Assembly: GCA_018263115.1 (NCBI GenBank)
Contig: JADFDC010000002.1
Coordinates: 1 to 64,000, forward strand
DNA: 64,000 bases
Reading direction: 5' to 3'
DNA from: Thiobacillus sp.
Lineage (GTDB): Bacteria > Pseudomonadota > Gammaproteobacteria > Burkholderiales > Thiobacillaceae
This document shows positions 1-8,379 of the stretch, in pieces. A program made the translations under genes and the position numbers. Under the pieces are notes generated by a model that was not told the DNA's origin, ran no database searches, and worked only from the letters and a program-made list of their open reading frames with translations. The first letter of the stretch is position 1, and the number at the start of each line of letters is the position of its first letter.

Positions 1-755
1 GTGAAGCCAGCGACTGGGTGGTGCGTGACAGCGAACGCTGGCATGGCTTCGGCAACCTTGCCGAAGGCTTCAACATGCTCGATCCGATCAAGGCCACCGT
101 GATTACCCCGGGGCTGGATGTCGATGGCGACTTTGCGGAATCCGGTATTCCCGCGGCCATCGTTACCAAATACCTGGCCGAGCACGGCATCATTGTCGAG
201 AAGACCGGGCTGTATTCGTTCTTCATCATGTTCACCATCGGCATCACCAAGGGTCGCTGGAACACCATGGTCACCGAACTGCAGCAGTTCAAGGACGACT
301 ATGACAAGAACCAGCCGCTGTGGCGGGTGCTGCCAGAGTTTGTAGCCAAATATCCCCGCTATGAGCGGATCGGGCTAAAGGATTTATGCGAGCAGATCCA
401 TGGTATCTACAAGATTCATGATATCGCTCGCCTGACCACGGAAATGTACCTGTCCGAAATGGAACCGGCCATGAAGCCGTCTGACGCATTCGCCAGGATG
501 GCACATCGCGAAATCGACCGGGTGGTCATCGATGAGCTTGAAGGCCGGGTAACCAGCGTGCTGCTGACACCTTATCCGCCCGGTATCCCCTTGCTGATTC
601 CCGGCGAGCGTTTTAACCGGACCATCGTGCGCTATTTGCAGTTTGCCCGGGAATTCAACGAGAAATTCCCCGGTTTCGAGACCGATATCCACGGCTTGGT
701 CAAAGAACAGCTCAATGGCGAGGTGCGCTATTATGTGGACTGTGTAAGGCATTGA
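1..755 (+). CDS. Orn/Lys/Arg decarboxylase, C-terminal part (cut by window start)
   Basis: The reading frame is open to the left edge of the window, so only the last ~250 residues are visible. The piece matches the C-terminal half of the PLP-dependent fold-III-unrelated (fold I) Orn/Lys/Arg decarboxylases: a WHGFG stretch near the start, the LDPIKATVITPG segment, and the highly conserved TPYPPGIPLLIPGER motif in the C-terminal domain. These cytosolic enzymes decarboxylate ornithine, lysine or arginine to give putrescine, cadaverine or agmatine, for polyamine supply or acid resistance. The active-site lysine lies upstream of the window, and the substrate cannot be told from this part. The next gene begins 201 bp downstream, and no clear terminator was found between them. 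Confidence 0.93.
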   Translation, partial: EASDWVVRDSERWHGFGNLAEGFNMLDPIKATVITPGLDVDGDFAESGIPAAIVTKYLAEHGIIVEKTGLYSFFIMFTIGITKGRWNTMVTELQQFKDDYDKNQPLWRVLPEFVAKYPRYERIGLKDLCEQIHGIYKIHDIARLTTEMYLSEMEPAMKPSDAFARMAHREIDRVVIDELEGRVTSVLLTPYPPGIPLLIPGERFNRTIVRYLQFAREFNEKFPGFETDIHGLVKEQLNGEVRYYVDCVRH

Positions 756-956
756 TTTGTAATCATAAAAATTATTTTCCGGTCATAATTGCTACCGGGA
801 GGTCCGGGCACATTCTTCAGGTCTTAATACGGGCCAACAATAGCCGTTAGTAGGGTGATAGCCCCTAGAGTACGGTATGTCCGCATACGTAATAATCGTT
901 AGCCGCCTGTTTGCTTTTAGCTACCCGGAAAACCAGGGTGCAGCCTGAGCGCAACC

Positions 957-3900
957 ATGACAGACAGGCCTGACGTCCCCGTTTTTTCGACCCAAGATCG
1001 CGACCAGTTGATTGCCGCGAGTCTTGAGTGGCTTGCGCTTCCCATCAATCAGATGTTCGCCAGCCTCAAGGGGGGCAGGATAGCTGAAGCGCGGCAAGAC
1101 GCACCAAACCCGCGTGATCTGGGCGTTTTATACAATGCCAGTCCCATCATCAATCAGCCTGCGCCACAGGAAACCCGGCAGGCAGATGACGAAATTACCG
1201 AGAAGGCACCCGCATATCTTCTGGAAACGCTGGCCAGAAAGGTCAATGCCTATCTGATGGGCGAAGAAGGCCAGTACCGGCTGACCCTGATCGACCAGCA
1301 GGACTATGACATCCTGGTCACCGAACTGGGGCGTTACAAGGCCGAAATAGACGCGCATGACACGGTTCTCGGCTTCCTGGAGGCGCATCTGGGACACCTG
1401 TACGGGCGCAAGCTTACCCGCGAAAGCAATCCCTACTACCTGCACAATCTGGCGTTCTTCATCCTGGAAGGACTCAGCGATCTGGAAATATCGCGCGGAA
1501 TCCGCCGTGGGTTGTTGCGGGATTTTCTTGATCAGGTTGTCCCGGACATGCAGTCCAATCTGTGGGGGCTTGCCAACCGCCTGGAACCCATAGCCAAGCA
1601 AACCCGTCTGGGTTCCGCTGCTCAACCCGTATCAAGGCATTCACCCGGTTCACATTACCGGGGAGAGACACCTGCTGGCCAACAGGCTAACTACCAGGGT
1701 GGCTATCAAGGCCAGATACCAGTGGGTGGCAGTAATGATTTCCCTGCTCTGGCACAGGTGGCAGCGGAAAAGCTTGAGAATGCGCCTCATCGACTACTCG
1801 AACAGTTGCTGGGGGCACTGGAATCCTTTGACCGTTATGCCTCAACCGCTTCAGCGGGTTCCATTGCCACGCCGCAAACCTTGGCGCGCTGGGCCAGCTC
1901 GGCGCCGGTTCAGGCGGAAGATGTGACCTTGCAAGGCGTTCGCGCAGCAGGATTGGTGCAGCATTTGCCGGGTGCCGATGCTTCTCAGGCGGGCGTGTTG
2001 AACGCACTTTCCCCCGTCATCATGAAGACGGTGGCTGAAAACTCCGCCTTGCTTGATGATCCTCATCATCCGTTAAGAACCCTGCTGAATCGCGCATCGG
2101 AGATCGTCGCCGCGGGGCCTGCGCCCAAGGAAACCGAGCAGCTTAGACAGTGGGCAGAATCCGCCGGGCGCGGGCTTCTGCAACAACCTGGTGATACTCA
2201 GCGCTGGCTGGCCGAACTGGACAAGCTGGGTGCCGGTGCGCTGATCAGACGCCAGGAACGCGTGCTCGAATTGCAACTGGAGATGGAAGGCTGGCACCGG
2301 ATGTTGCGGGCACGCCAGCGCTCCGATGAAACGTTGGCCCGTGCCTTGAACGGCAAGAATCTGCCGCGCGAGGCGGCAGCTTTCTGTGATGGTTCCTGGC
2401 GGCACGTGCTGGCCATGATCGCGTTGCGACATAACCCTGGCACGCAGGTCTGGCAGGACGCGCAAAATGCCGTCACAGAGTTTACCCAGCTTCCCTTGGC
2501 GGAAGAACGCCTGCTACAGGTCAGGCAGGTTGTGTCGAGGGAGATGCACAACTTCTTCAGCATACCCGAGCCAGATCTGGCCGAGCCGCCCTGGTTGAAT
2601 CAACTGTCACATCCCTTGCTGGCCCAATCGAGCATGTCGTGGATGAACCAGACAAAACCGGCAGGCATTCCAAACGCCCAGACAGGCGACGCAGTGAATC
2701 TTGAACTGGGGGCATGGGTACGTTTCGCGGACAGAACCGAATGGCCATATCCGCTCCAGCTGGTTTGGAGCAGCCTGCCATACGGCTGGTTTGGGTTTGT
2801 GGATGCAGCCGGACACCGAAGCTTCCGGATGGAAAAGTCGGAGCTCCTTGGTCACCTGGAACGGGACCGGGTGGAGCAGTTTGGACAGAGCACGTTTGAC
2901 AAGTTACCCGCCTTGATGGACCTGAACATTGAATCCTGGACGTATGAAGATCAACTGCTCTCCACCCTGCGGGACCAGGACACGGGTTTCCTGAATCGCA
3001 GAGGATTGATCCAGTCATTGAGCGCGAGCGCGGCGCTTTCCAGCGAAGAGCGTTGGCAGGCGACGGTTATCGATTTTCCAAATCTGGCGGGCCGTTATGC
3101 CCACAGCCAGCAGGCGGGAGACGCGGTCATGGCAGGTGTTTCAAAAATGTTGAGAACGTTTGGCCGGCCGGGTTTGATGATTGCACGGATCGCCGATACG
3201 CGCTTTGTGCTGGCTTCCCCCGAGCCAGGAGAGGGACTTGCGCAGGAAGTGCAGTTGCTGGCAAACCAGTCTCCGGAGAAATCAGGCGAGATGCGATTCG
3301 CCGTCGGCTGCTGTCCGGAAGCGCCAGCGGGTGAAGAGATACTGCGGTTTGCAGAACAGGCATGTGCCGCTGCATGGGAGGAAGGATCCCAGCAGGTACG
3401 GGTGAACTCCTATCTGCTGGCGCAAAGTGAGGACTGGATGCGTGCGGTGACGCGTGTCATGGGGGAAAACCGCCTGGTGCCGTTTGTGCAACCCATGCGT
3501 TCCTTGCGCAAGGACTTGCCAGGCCATGGAGAAGTATTGCTCAGGCTGAAGTCGGACGATGGGAAATTTGTTTCTCCCGCGATCTTTCTCCGCGAGGCGG
3601 AAAGACAGAAACTGGTTGCCCAGGTTGATCATTGGGTGTTGCGAGAAGTATGCAACTGGCTGGTGCATCATGAACTTCCAGAAGGCGTTGAATCGTTGTC
3701 AGTCAATTTGTCAGGCCAAACGCTATCCGATCCGGATTCGTTGCAGGAAATTCAGGACATTATTGATAACAGCGGGGTGCAGCCGGAGAAATTGATTTTT
3801 GAAGTGACCGAAACCATGGCGGTGCTCGACCCGGAACAGACCCGTCAGTTTCTGAGCCGGATTCGTGAGCGCGGTTGCCGCACTGCCCTCGATGATTTCG

Positions 3901-4220
3901 GCACGGGTTACGCCAACTACAGCTACCTTCGCCAGATGCCCTTCGATTACCTGAAGATAGATGGCAGTTTTATCAGGGAGTTGCTGAAAAACGAATCCGA
4001 CCAGGCACTGGTCAAATCCATGTGCGACGTAGCGCGCGGTTTGGGCATTTCCAGCATCGCGGAATTTGTTCATGACGAAGCCATGTTCCCCTTGTTGACC
4101 GATCTGGGCGTGGATTATGCTCAAGGTTACGCAGTAAGCGAGCCCATGCTGCTTGCGAACCTCTTTGAAGAAGCCAAGAACGGCCCGACTTTACAAAAGC
4201 TTGCTTTATCAAGCACTTGA
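957..4220 (+). CDS. DUF1631 - degenerate GGDEF - EAL protein, probable c-di-GMP phosphodiesterase
   Basis: This is a 1087-residue cytosolic protein with no clear membrane segments. Residues ~1-600 resemble the DUF1631 family, ending in a small beta-rich segment around 585-650 (LGAWVRFADR...) like the PilZ-type barrel that closes that family. A GGDEF-like region (~670-815) has lost its signature: IADTRF stands where GGDEF should be, so it should not make c-di-GMP. The EAL domain (~825-1070) reads EVLLRL at the EAL position but keeps the other catalytic landmarks: SVNLSG, EVTE, the DDFGTGYANYSYL block, LKIDGSFI, AEFV and QGYAVSEP. Phosphodiesterase activity is therefore likely, though not certain. 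The start is the ATG after a short untranslated stretch. The c-di-GMP-type pilus ATPase at 46135-47832 is a possible downstream target, but this is only inference. Confidence 0.88.
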   Translation: MTDRPDVPVFSTQDRDQLIAASLEWLALPINQMFASLKGGRIAEARQDAPNPRDLGVLYNASPIINQPAPQETRQADDEITEKAPAYLLETLARKVNAYLMGEEGQYRLTLIDQQDYDILVTELGRYKAEIDAHDTVLGFLEAHLGHLYGRKLTRESNPYYLHNLAFFILEGLSDLEISRGIRRGLLRDFLDQVVPDMQSNLWGLANRLEPIAKQTRLGSAAQPVSRHSPGSHYRGETPAGQQANYQGGYQGQIPVGGSNDFPALAQVAAEKLENAPHRLLEQLLGALESFDRYASTASAGSIATPQTLARWASSAPVQAEDVTLQGVRAAGLVQHLPGADASQAGVLNALSPVIMKTVAENSALLDDPHHPLRTLLNRASEIVAAGPAPKETEQLRQWAESAGRGLLQQPGDTQRWLAELDKLGAGALIRRQERVLELQLEMEGWHRMLRARQRSDETLARALNGKNLPREAAAFCDGSWRHVLAMIALRHNPGTQVWQDAQNAVTEFTQLPLAEERLLQVRQVVSREMHNFFSIPEPDLAEPPWLNQLSHPLLAQSSMSWMNQTKPAGIPNAQTGDAVNLELGAWVRFADRTEWPYPLQLVWSSLPYGWFGFVDAAGHRSFRMEKSELLGHLERDRVEQFGQSTFDKLPALMDLNIESWTYEDQLLSTLRDQDTGFLNRRGLIQSLSASAALSSEERWQATVIDFPNLAGRYAHSQQAGDAVMAGVSKMLRTFGRPGLMIARIADTRFVLASPEPGEGLAQEVQLLANQSPEKSGEMRFAVGCCPEAPAGEEILRFAEQACAAAWEEGSQQVRVNSYLLAQSEDWMRAVTRVMGENRLVPFVQPMRSLRKDLPGHGEVLLRLKSDDGKFVSPAIFLREAERQKLVAQVDHWVLREVCNWLVHHELPEGVESLSVNLSGQTLSDPDSLQEIQDIIDNSGVQPEKLIFEVTETMAVLDPEQTRQFLSRIRERGCRTALDDFGTGYANYSYLRQMPFDYLKIDGSFIRELLKNESDQALVKSMCDVARGLGISSIAEFVHDEAMFPLLTDLGVDYAQGYAVSEPMLLANLFEEAKNGPTLQKLALSST

Positions 4221-4242
4221 TATTAGAATTCTACGTTTCCTT

Positions 4243-4269
4243 GCTCCACCGCATCGCGCCGCGGGGGGC
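4243..4269 (+). promoter_or_regulatory. Candidate structured leader of the rpsF operon (S6:S18-type autoregulation)
   Basis: Between the preceding stop and rpsF, a GC-rich stretch can fold with GCTCC (4243-4247) pairing to GGGGC (4265-4269) around an internal ACCG and CGC-ATC-GCG hairpin. Many bacteria have an mRNA motif here that binds the S6:S18 complex through a CCG-containing bulge and feeds back on the operon. The fold was drawn by hand and not scored, so the call is tentative. Confidence 0.25.
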
Positions 4270-4289
4270 TTTATCCAGAAGGGGGTTCA

Positions 4290-4673
4290 ATGCGCCATTA
4301 CGAAATCGTCTTTATCGTGCATCCCGATCAGAGCGAGCAGGTTCCCGCCATGATCGAGCGTTATCGCACCAACATTACCTCGCGCTCCGGCCAGATTCAC
4401 CGGCTTGAAGACTGGGGCCGTCGTCAGCTGGCCTACCCGATTGCCAAAATGCACAAAGCACATTATGTGCTGATGAACATTGAATGCGATCAGGAAACCC
4501 TGGCTGAACTCGAACACGGCTTCAAATTCAACGATGCCGTGTTGCGCCATCTGATTATCAGCAAGGATGAATCCGTGACTGTTCCTTCACCGATGATGAA
4601 GGAAGAAAAGGCGCGTTCCGTGCTGGATGGTGAAGCCAAGGCCAGGCCTGAAGCCGAAGCTGCCGCCGACTGA
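4290..4673 (+). CDS. rpsF: 30S ribosomal protein S6
   Basis: The 127-residue product opens [17 protein letters not shown], the typical S6 beginning, and carries the conserved [14 protein letters not shown] block. The C-terminal tail is rich in Ala, Glu and Lys, as is common for proteobacterial S6. S6 binds 16S rRNA in the platform of the small subunit together with S18, which is encoded two genes downstream. A good ribosome-binding site (AGAAGGGGG) precedes the ATG. The gene heads the standard rpsF-priB-rpsR-rplI operon. Confidence 0.98.
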   Translation: MRHYEIVFIVHPDQSEQVPAMIERYRTNITSRSGQIHRLEDWGRRQLAYPIAKMHKAHYVLMNIECDQETLAELEHGFKFNDAVLRHLIISKDESVTVPSPMMKEEKARSVLDGEAKARPEAEAAAD

Positions 4674-4688
4674 TCCGGATTGCCCTGA

Positions 4689-4982
4689 TTGAACGGAGAA
4701 TCAGACAACACGCTGATTCTTGCTGGAGAAATAGTCAGCCTGGAGTCCACCCGAATCAGCCCCGCAGGTGTTCCCATTGCCAAGGCACTCATCCGGCATG
4801 AGTCATGGCAAGCCGGTCAGAAAATGCAATGTGAAATGGTTGTAGCGGCGCAGGCCGAAATGGCCACAAGGCTAGGCAAATTCAAGCCAGGCATGCGGAT
4901 CAAGGTAAGCGGGCCGTTATCCAGGGCCAGTCAGAACAACCGTAATTTATTGATGTGGATTGAACATTTAACCGAGGAGTAA
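4689..4982 (+). CDS. priB: Primosomal replication protein N (PriB)
   Basis: A 97-residue single-stranded DNA-binding OB-fold protein ([21 protein letters not shown] ... [15 protein letters not shown]). PriB works with PriA and DnaT to reload DnaB helicase at stalled forks. It sits between rpsF and rpsR, its usual place in beta- and gammaproteobacteria. The only start codon that fits the family is TTG at 4689, 15 bp after the rpsF stop. The weak start may keep PriB output below that of the flanking ribosomal proteins. Confidence 0.93.
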   Translation: MNGESDNTLILAGEIVSLESTRISPAGVPIAKALIRHESWQAGQKMQCEMVVAAQAEMATRLGKFKPGMRIKVSGPLSRASQNNRNLLMWIEHLTEE

Positions 4983-4987
4983 GCAAC

Positions 4988-5275
4988 ATGCCCCGCCCGA
5001 TTGGAAAGAAAGCAACCGGAAAAGATGGTAAGCCCCGCCGCGACAGCGGCAACCGCGCGCTGTTCAAGCGCCGTAAGTTCTGCCGCTTCACCGCTGACGG
5101 CGTGAAGGAAGTGGATTACAAGGATGTGGAAGTGCTGAAGGAATTCATCACCGAAAACGGCAAGATCATTCCTGCACGCATTACCGGCACCAAGACCCAT
5201 TTCCAGCGTCAGCTGTCTGCCGCGATCAAGCGTGCCCGCTTCCTCGCGCTGCTGCCCTACACCGATTTGCACTAA
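4988..5275 (+). CDS. rpsR: 30S ribosomal protein S18
   Basis: The 95-residue product contains the S18 core: [11 protein letters not shown], the [27 protein letters not shown] block, and [20 protein letters not shown]. It is about 20 residues longer than the ~75-residue enterobacterial protein because of a basic N-terminal extension ([20 protein letters not shown]), a form seen in betaproteobacteria. The gene starts 5 bp after the priB stop with an AGGAG ribosome-binding site inside the end of priB, so translation is probably coupled. Confidence 0.98.
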   Translation: MPRPIGKKATGKDGKPRRDSGNRALFKRRKFCRFTADGVKEVDYKDVEVLKEFITENGKIIPARITGTKTHFQRQLSAAIKRARFLALLPYTDLH

Positions 5276-5285
5276 GGAGACCGCC

Positions 5286-5735
5286 ATGCAAGTGATTCTG
5301 ATGGAAAAAGTCGTCAACCTGGGCAATCTGGGTGACGTGGTCAAGGTCAAGGACGGTTATGCGCGGAATTTCCTGATTCCTGGAGGCCATGCCAAGCGTG
5401 CGACGGAGACCAATATCGCCGAGTTTGAAACCCGCCGAGCCGAGCTGGAAAAGGAGCAGGCCGCGCGATTCGCCGCTGCCCAGGCGCGTGCCGAAAAACT
5501 GGAAGGCCTGATGATCCAGATTACCCAGAAAGCCGGGGTGGATGGCCGTCTGTTTGGTTCCGTGGGCAATGCCGATATCGCCGAGGCGCTGAAAACGCAA
5601 GGCCATGAGGTTGCCAAGGCTGAAGTGCGTTTGCCTGAAGGCCCGTTCAAGATGATCGGCGACTATCCCGTGGTACTGTCCCTGCACACGGATGTGCTGG
5701 CGAACATCACCGTTTCGGTATTGGGCGAACACTGA
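5286..5735 (+). CDS. rplI: 50S ribosomal protein L9
   Basis: A 149-residue protein starting [32 protein letters not shown] at its canonical length. The N-terminal domain binds 23S rRNA, a long connecting helix ([24 protein letters not shown]) follows, and the C-terminal domain contains [18 protein letters not shown]. The frame stays open upstream to 5232, but the AAGGAG site at 5274-5280 clearly selects the ATG at 5286. It ends the rpsF operon and is followed by a strong intrinsic terminator. Confidence 0.98.
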   Translation: MQVILMEKVVNLGNLGDVVKVKDGYARNFLIPGGHAKRATETNIAEFETRRAELEKEQAARFAAAQARAEKLEGLMIQITQKAGVDGRLFGSVGNADIAEALKTQGHEVAKAEVRLPEGPFKMIGDYPVVLSLHTDVLANITVSVLGEH

Positions 5736-5756
5736 TCGCCTCGCAACGTTTACTTG

Positions 5757-5785
5757 AAAAGGCCACTTCACGGTGGCCTTTTTTA
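5757..5785 (+). terminator. Rho-independent terminator after rplI
   Basis: The GGCCAC / GTGGCC stem (5761-5766 with 5773-5778), extended by flanking A-T pairs, is followed by six T residues. It closes the rpsF-priB-rpsR-rplI operon. Confidence 0.9.
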
Positions 5786-5816
5786 ATTCCTGATCTTTGC
5801 ACCGTCTGTACACGGG

Positions 5817-5837
5817 TTTTCCACAAACTTATCCCTG
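5817..5837 (+). promoter_or_regulatory. DnaA-box-like pair upstream of dnaB
   Basis: TTTTCCACA (5817-5825) differs from the TTATCCACA consensus by one base. A second, poorer copy, TTATCCCTG, lies at 5829-5837. They sit 34-54 bp upstream of the dnaB start codon, where DnaA binding could modulate expression. Two short matches can occur by chance. Confidence 0.35.
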
Positions 5838-5870
5838 TGAATGAAAATTTCACCGGAGTAGAATCCACTC

Positions 5871-7274
5871 ATGGCCGCCGTCCATCCCTTTAGCAATTCC
5901 GCCAGTGCCGCGGAAAATACGCTTGCCGCACTGAAGCTGCCACCGCATTCACTGGAGGCGGAACAGGCTGTTCTGGGCGGGTTGTTGCTGGAAAACGGCG
6001 CATGGGACCGCATTGCCGATCTGGTGAGCGGGTCCGACTTCTATCGCCAGGATCACCGGCAAATCCTCAAGGCCATTGCTAGGCTGATCGGGGACAGCAA
6101 GCCCGCTGATGTAGTGACCGTGGCTGAGATGCTGCAATCCATGGGCGAACTCGAATCCGTCGGTGGCCTGCCCTATATTGTTTCACTGGCCAGTAATACG
6201 CCCTCAGCGGCCAACATCAGGCGCTATGCTGAAATCGTTCGCGAACGCGCGGTGTTGCGCAAGCTGGTGGAAACCGCCACCACAATCGCCGATTCCGCCT
6301 ATGCGCCATCCGGACGCAGTGCCGGGCAATTGCTTGACGAAGCAGAAGCCAAAATTTTCGAGATTGCCGAATCCGGCAGCCGCAGCAACCAGGGGTTTCA
6401 GGAAATTCAGCCCCTGCTGCGGCAGGCGGTGGAGCGTATCGATGAACTCTATCATCGGGACAATCCCAGCGATGTGACCGGCATCCCGACTGGTTATTCG
6501 GATCTCGATCGCATGACATCCGGCCTGCAGCCTGGCGATCTTGTCATCGTTGCCGGCCGCCCGTCCATGGGCAAGACGGCGTTTTCGCTCAACATCGCTG
6601 AGCACGTGGCGCTGGATGCCGGATTGCCCGTGGCGGTGTTTTCCATGGAAATGGGCGCGCAGCAGCTGGTGATGCGGATGATCGGATCAGTCGGCCGGCT
6701 GGATCAACACAAGCTGCGCATCGGTCAGCTCAAGGACGACGACTGGCAGCGCCTGACCTACGCGCTGGGCAAGTTGAACGATGCGCCGTTTTACATCGAC
6801 GAAACCCCCGCGCTCAATGCGCTTGAGGTCCGAGCCCGCGCCCGGCGTCTCATGCGCCAATGCGGTGGCAAGATGGGACTGATCGTGATCGATTATCTCC
6901 AGCTCATGTCTTCCGCCAGCCAGGGCGAGAACCGCGCAACGGAAATTTCCGAAATTTCCCGGTCACTGAAAGCCTTGGCCAAGGAGCTTCAATGTCCGGT
7001 GGTTGCCTTGTCCCAGCTTAACCGTTCACTCGAGCAGCGGCCCAACAAGCGGCCGGTAATGTCCGACCTGCGCGAATCCGGTGCCATCGAACAGGATGCC
7101 GATGTCATTCTGTTCATCTATCGGGACGAAGTCTACAACCCTGACAGCCAGGACAAGGGCAAGGCTGAAATCATCATTGGCAAACAGCGCAATGGACCCA
7201 TAGGCATGGTGCCGCTGGCCTTCCTCGGCGAACATACCCGCTTCGAAAATCTGGCACTGCCGGGAAGTTATTAA
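5871..7274 (+). CDS. dnaB: Replicative DNA helicase DnaB
   Basis: A 467-residue RecA-fold hexameric helicase that unwinds DNA at the replication fork and recruits primase. The N-terminal domain includes PPHSLEAEQAVLGGLLLEN. The C-terminal motor has Walker A GRPSMGKT (229-236), the H1a-type SMEM segment, the Walker B region MGLIVIDYLQLM, and the LSQLNRSLEQRPNKRP and SDLRESGAIEQDADV blocks. No intein is present. The alr gene starts within the stop codon (TAATG overlap), so the two form an operon. Confidence 0.98.
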   Translation: MAAVHPFSNSASAAENTLAALKLPPHSLEAEQAVLGGLLLENGAWDRIADLVSGSDFYRQDHRQILKAIARLIGDSKPADVVTVAEMLQSMGELESVGGLPYIVSLASNTPSAANIRRYAEIVRERAVLRKLVETATTIADSAYAPSGRSAGQLLDEAEAKIFEIAESGSRSNQGFQEIQPLLRQAVERIDELYHRDNPSDVTGIPTGYSDLDRMTSGLQPGDLVIVAGRPSMGKTAFSLNIAEHVALDAGLPVAVFSMEMGAQQLVMRMIGSVGRLDQHKLRIGQLKDDDWQRLTYALGKLNDAPFYIDETPALNALEVRARARRLMRQCGGKMGLIVIDYLQLMSSASQGENRATEISEISRSLKALAKELQCPVVALSQLNRSLEQRPNKRPVMSDLRESGAIEQDADVILFIYRDEVYNPDSQDKGKAEIIIGKQRNGPIGMVPLAFLGEHTRFENLALPGSY

Positions 7275-8332
7275 TGCGCCCGCTGGTCGCGCGAATATCG
7301 CTCGACGCGCTGGCGCATAATCTGCGCGTGGCACGCAGGCATGCGGGCCAGTCAAAAATTCTTTCAGTCATCAAAGCCAATGCCTATGGCCACGGCCTTA
7401 CCAGGGCGGTACGCGCGCTGGGGCAAACCGATGGCTTTGCCGTCTTGACGGTTGAAGAAGCGGCAAACCTAAGACAAATGGGCGTTGAAAAACCCATCCT
7501 GCTGCTTGAGGGACCCTTCCAGGCTGGAGAGATGGCGACTATCGCGGATCTGGATTTGATGCCAGTGCTGCATAACCCTCAACAACTCAATTGGCTGCCG
7601 CTGTCGCACAAGCCCTTGAGCGTTTTCCTCAAGTTCAACAGCGGCATGAACCGGCTCGGTTTTTCGTTGGCGGATTTTGACGGGATAATCGAGCAGATAA
7701 AGTCCTACGCGAATATTGATCAAATCACGCTCATGACCCACTTCGCGACCGCGGATGAGGAACTGGGCATAGATTGGCAATGGGAACGTTTTCTTGGCAA
7801 GGCTAAACTAACCGGCTTACCGGTCAGCGCCGCCAATTCCGCCGCATTCCTGCATTATCCCGAAACCAGAGGGGAGTGGTCGAGGCTCGGCATCATGCTG
7901 TATGGTGCTTCCCCTTTTGCTGACATGACTGCGGCCGAATTGGAGTTGCGGCCGGTCATGACGCTTCAGTCGGAGATAATTGCCATGCAGCATCTGAAAG
8001 CAGGTGAAGGTGCCGGATATGGCGTGACTTTCATGGCTTGCGAGGTTACCCGAGTGGGCATTGTTGCCTGCGGCTATGCTGATGGATACCCTCGTCATGC
8101 GCCAACGGGCACACCGGTGATGGTCAATGGAAAACGCACCCGCACGCTGGGGCGAGTATCCATGGACATGCTGGCAGTCGACATTACCAATTTGCCCGAT
8201 GCGAACATGGGCAGTCCTGTCACGCTTTGGGGAGAAGGTTTGCCAATTGAAGAAGTCGCCAGGCATGCGGGCACGATCAGTTATGAATTGATGTGCGCAC
8301 TGGCGCCGCGCGTAGCGGTCGTCGAGGAATAA
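7274..8332 (+). CDS. alr: Alanine racemase
   Basis: A 352-residue PLP enzyme converting L- to D-alanine for peptidoglycan. The cofactor lysine is K34 in SVIKANAYGHG. The second catalytic base, a tyrosine, lies in GAGYGVTF, and RVSMDMLAVDITN and YELMCALAPRV are also conserved. The length is normal for the family. The ATG overlaps the dnaB stop by one base, the usual betaproteobacterial dnaB-alr pairing. A strong bidirectional terminator follows directly. Confidence 0.97.
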   Translation: MRPLVARISLDALAHNLRVARRHAGQSKILSVIKANAYGHGLTRAVRALGQTDGFAVLTVEEAANLRQMGVEKPILLLEGPFQAGEMATIADLDLMPVLHNPQQLNWLPLSHKPLSVFLKFNSGMNRLGFSLADFDGIIEQIKSYANIDQITLMTHFATADEELGIDWQWERFLGKAKLTGLPVSAANSAAFLHYPETRGEWSRLGIMLYGASPFADMTAAELELRPVMTLQSEIIAMQHLKAGEGAGYGVTFMACEVTRVGIVACGYADGYPRHAPTGTPVMVNGKRTRTLGRVSMDMLAVDITNLPDANMGSPVTLWGEGLPIEEVARHAGTISYELMCALAPRVAVVEE

Positions 8333-8367
8333 AAAAACGGCGGAGATTTCTCCGCCGTTTGTTTTTT
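8331..8367. terminator. Bidirectional terminator between alr and the CsgG-like gene
   Basis: A perfect 12-bp stem (AAACGGCGGAGA at 8335-8346 with TCTCCGCCGTTT at 8349-8360) is flanked by an A-run on the left and a T-run on the right. It can therefore end transcription of the two convergent genes. Confidence 0.92.
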
Positions 8368-8379
8368 CATGCCGCCTGA

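Noticed and set aside
756-956. Possible c-di-GMP riboswitch or terminator before the EAL gene
   Set aside because: The GEMM core motifs are not found, and the only hairpin (CCGGT/ACCGG near 779-798) has a 5-bp stem and no T-run.
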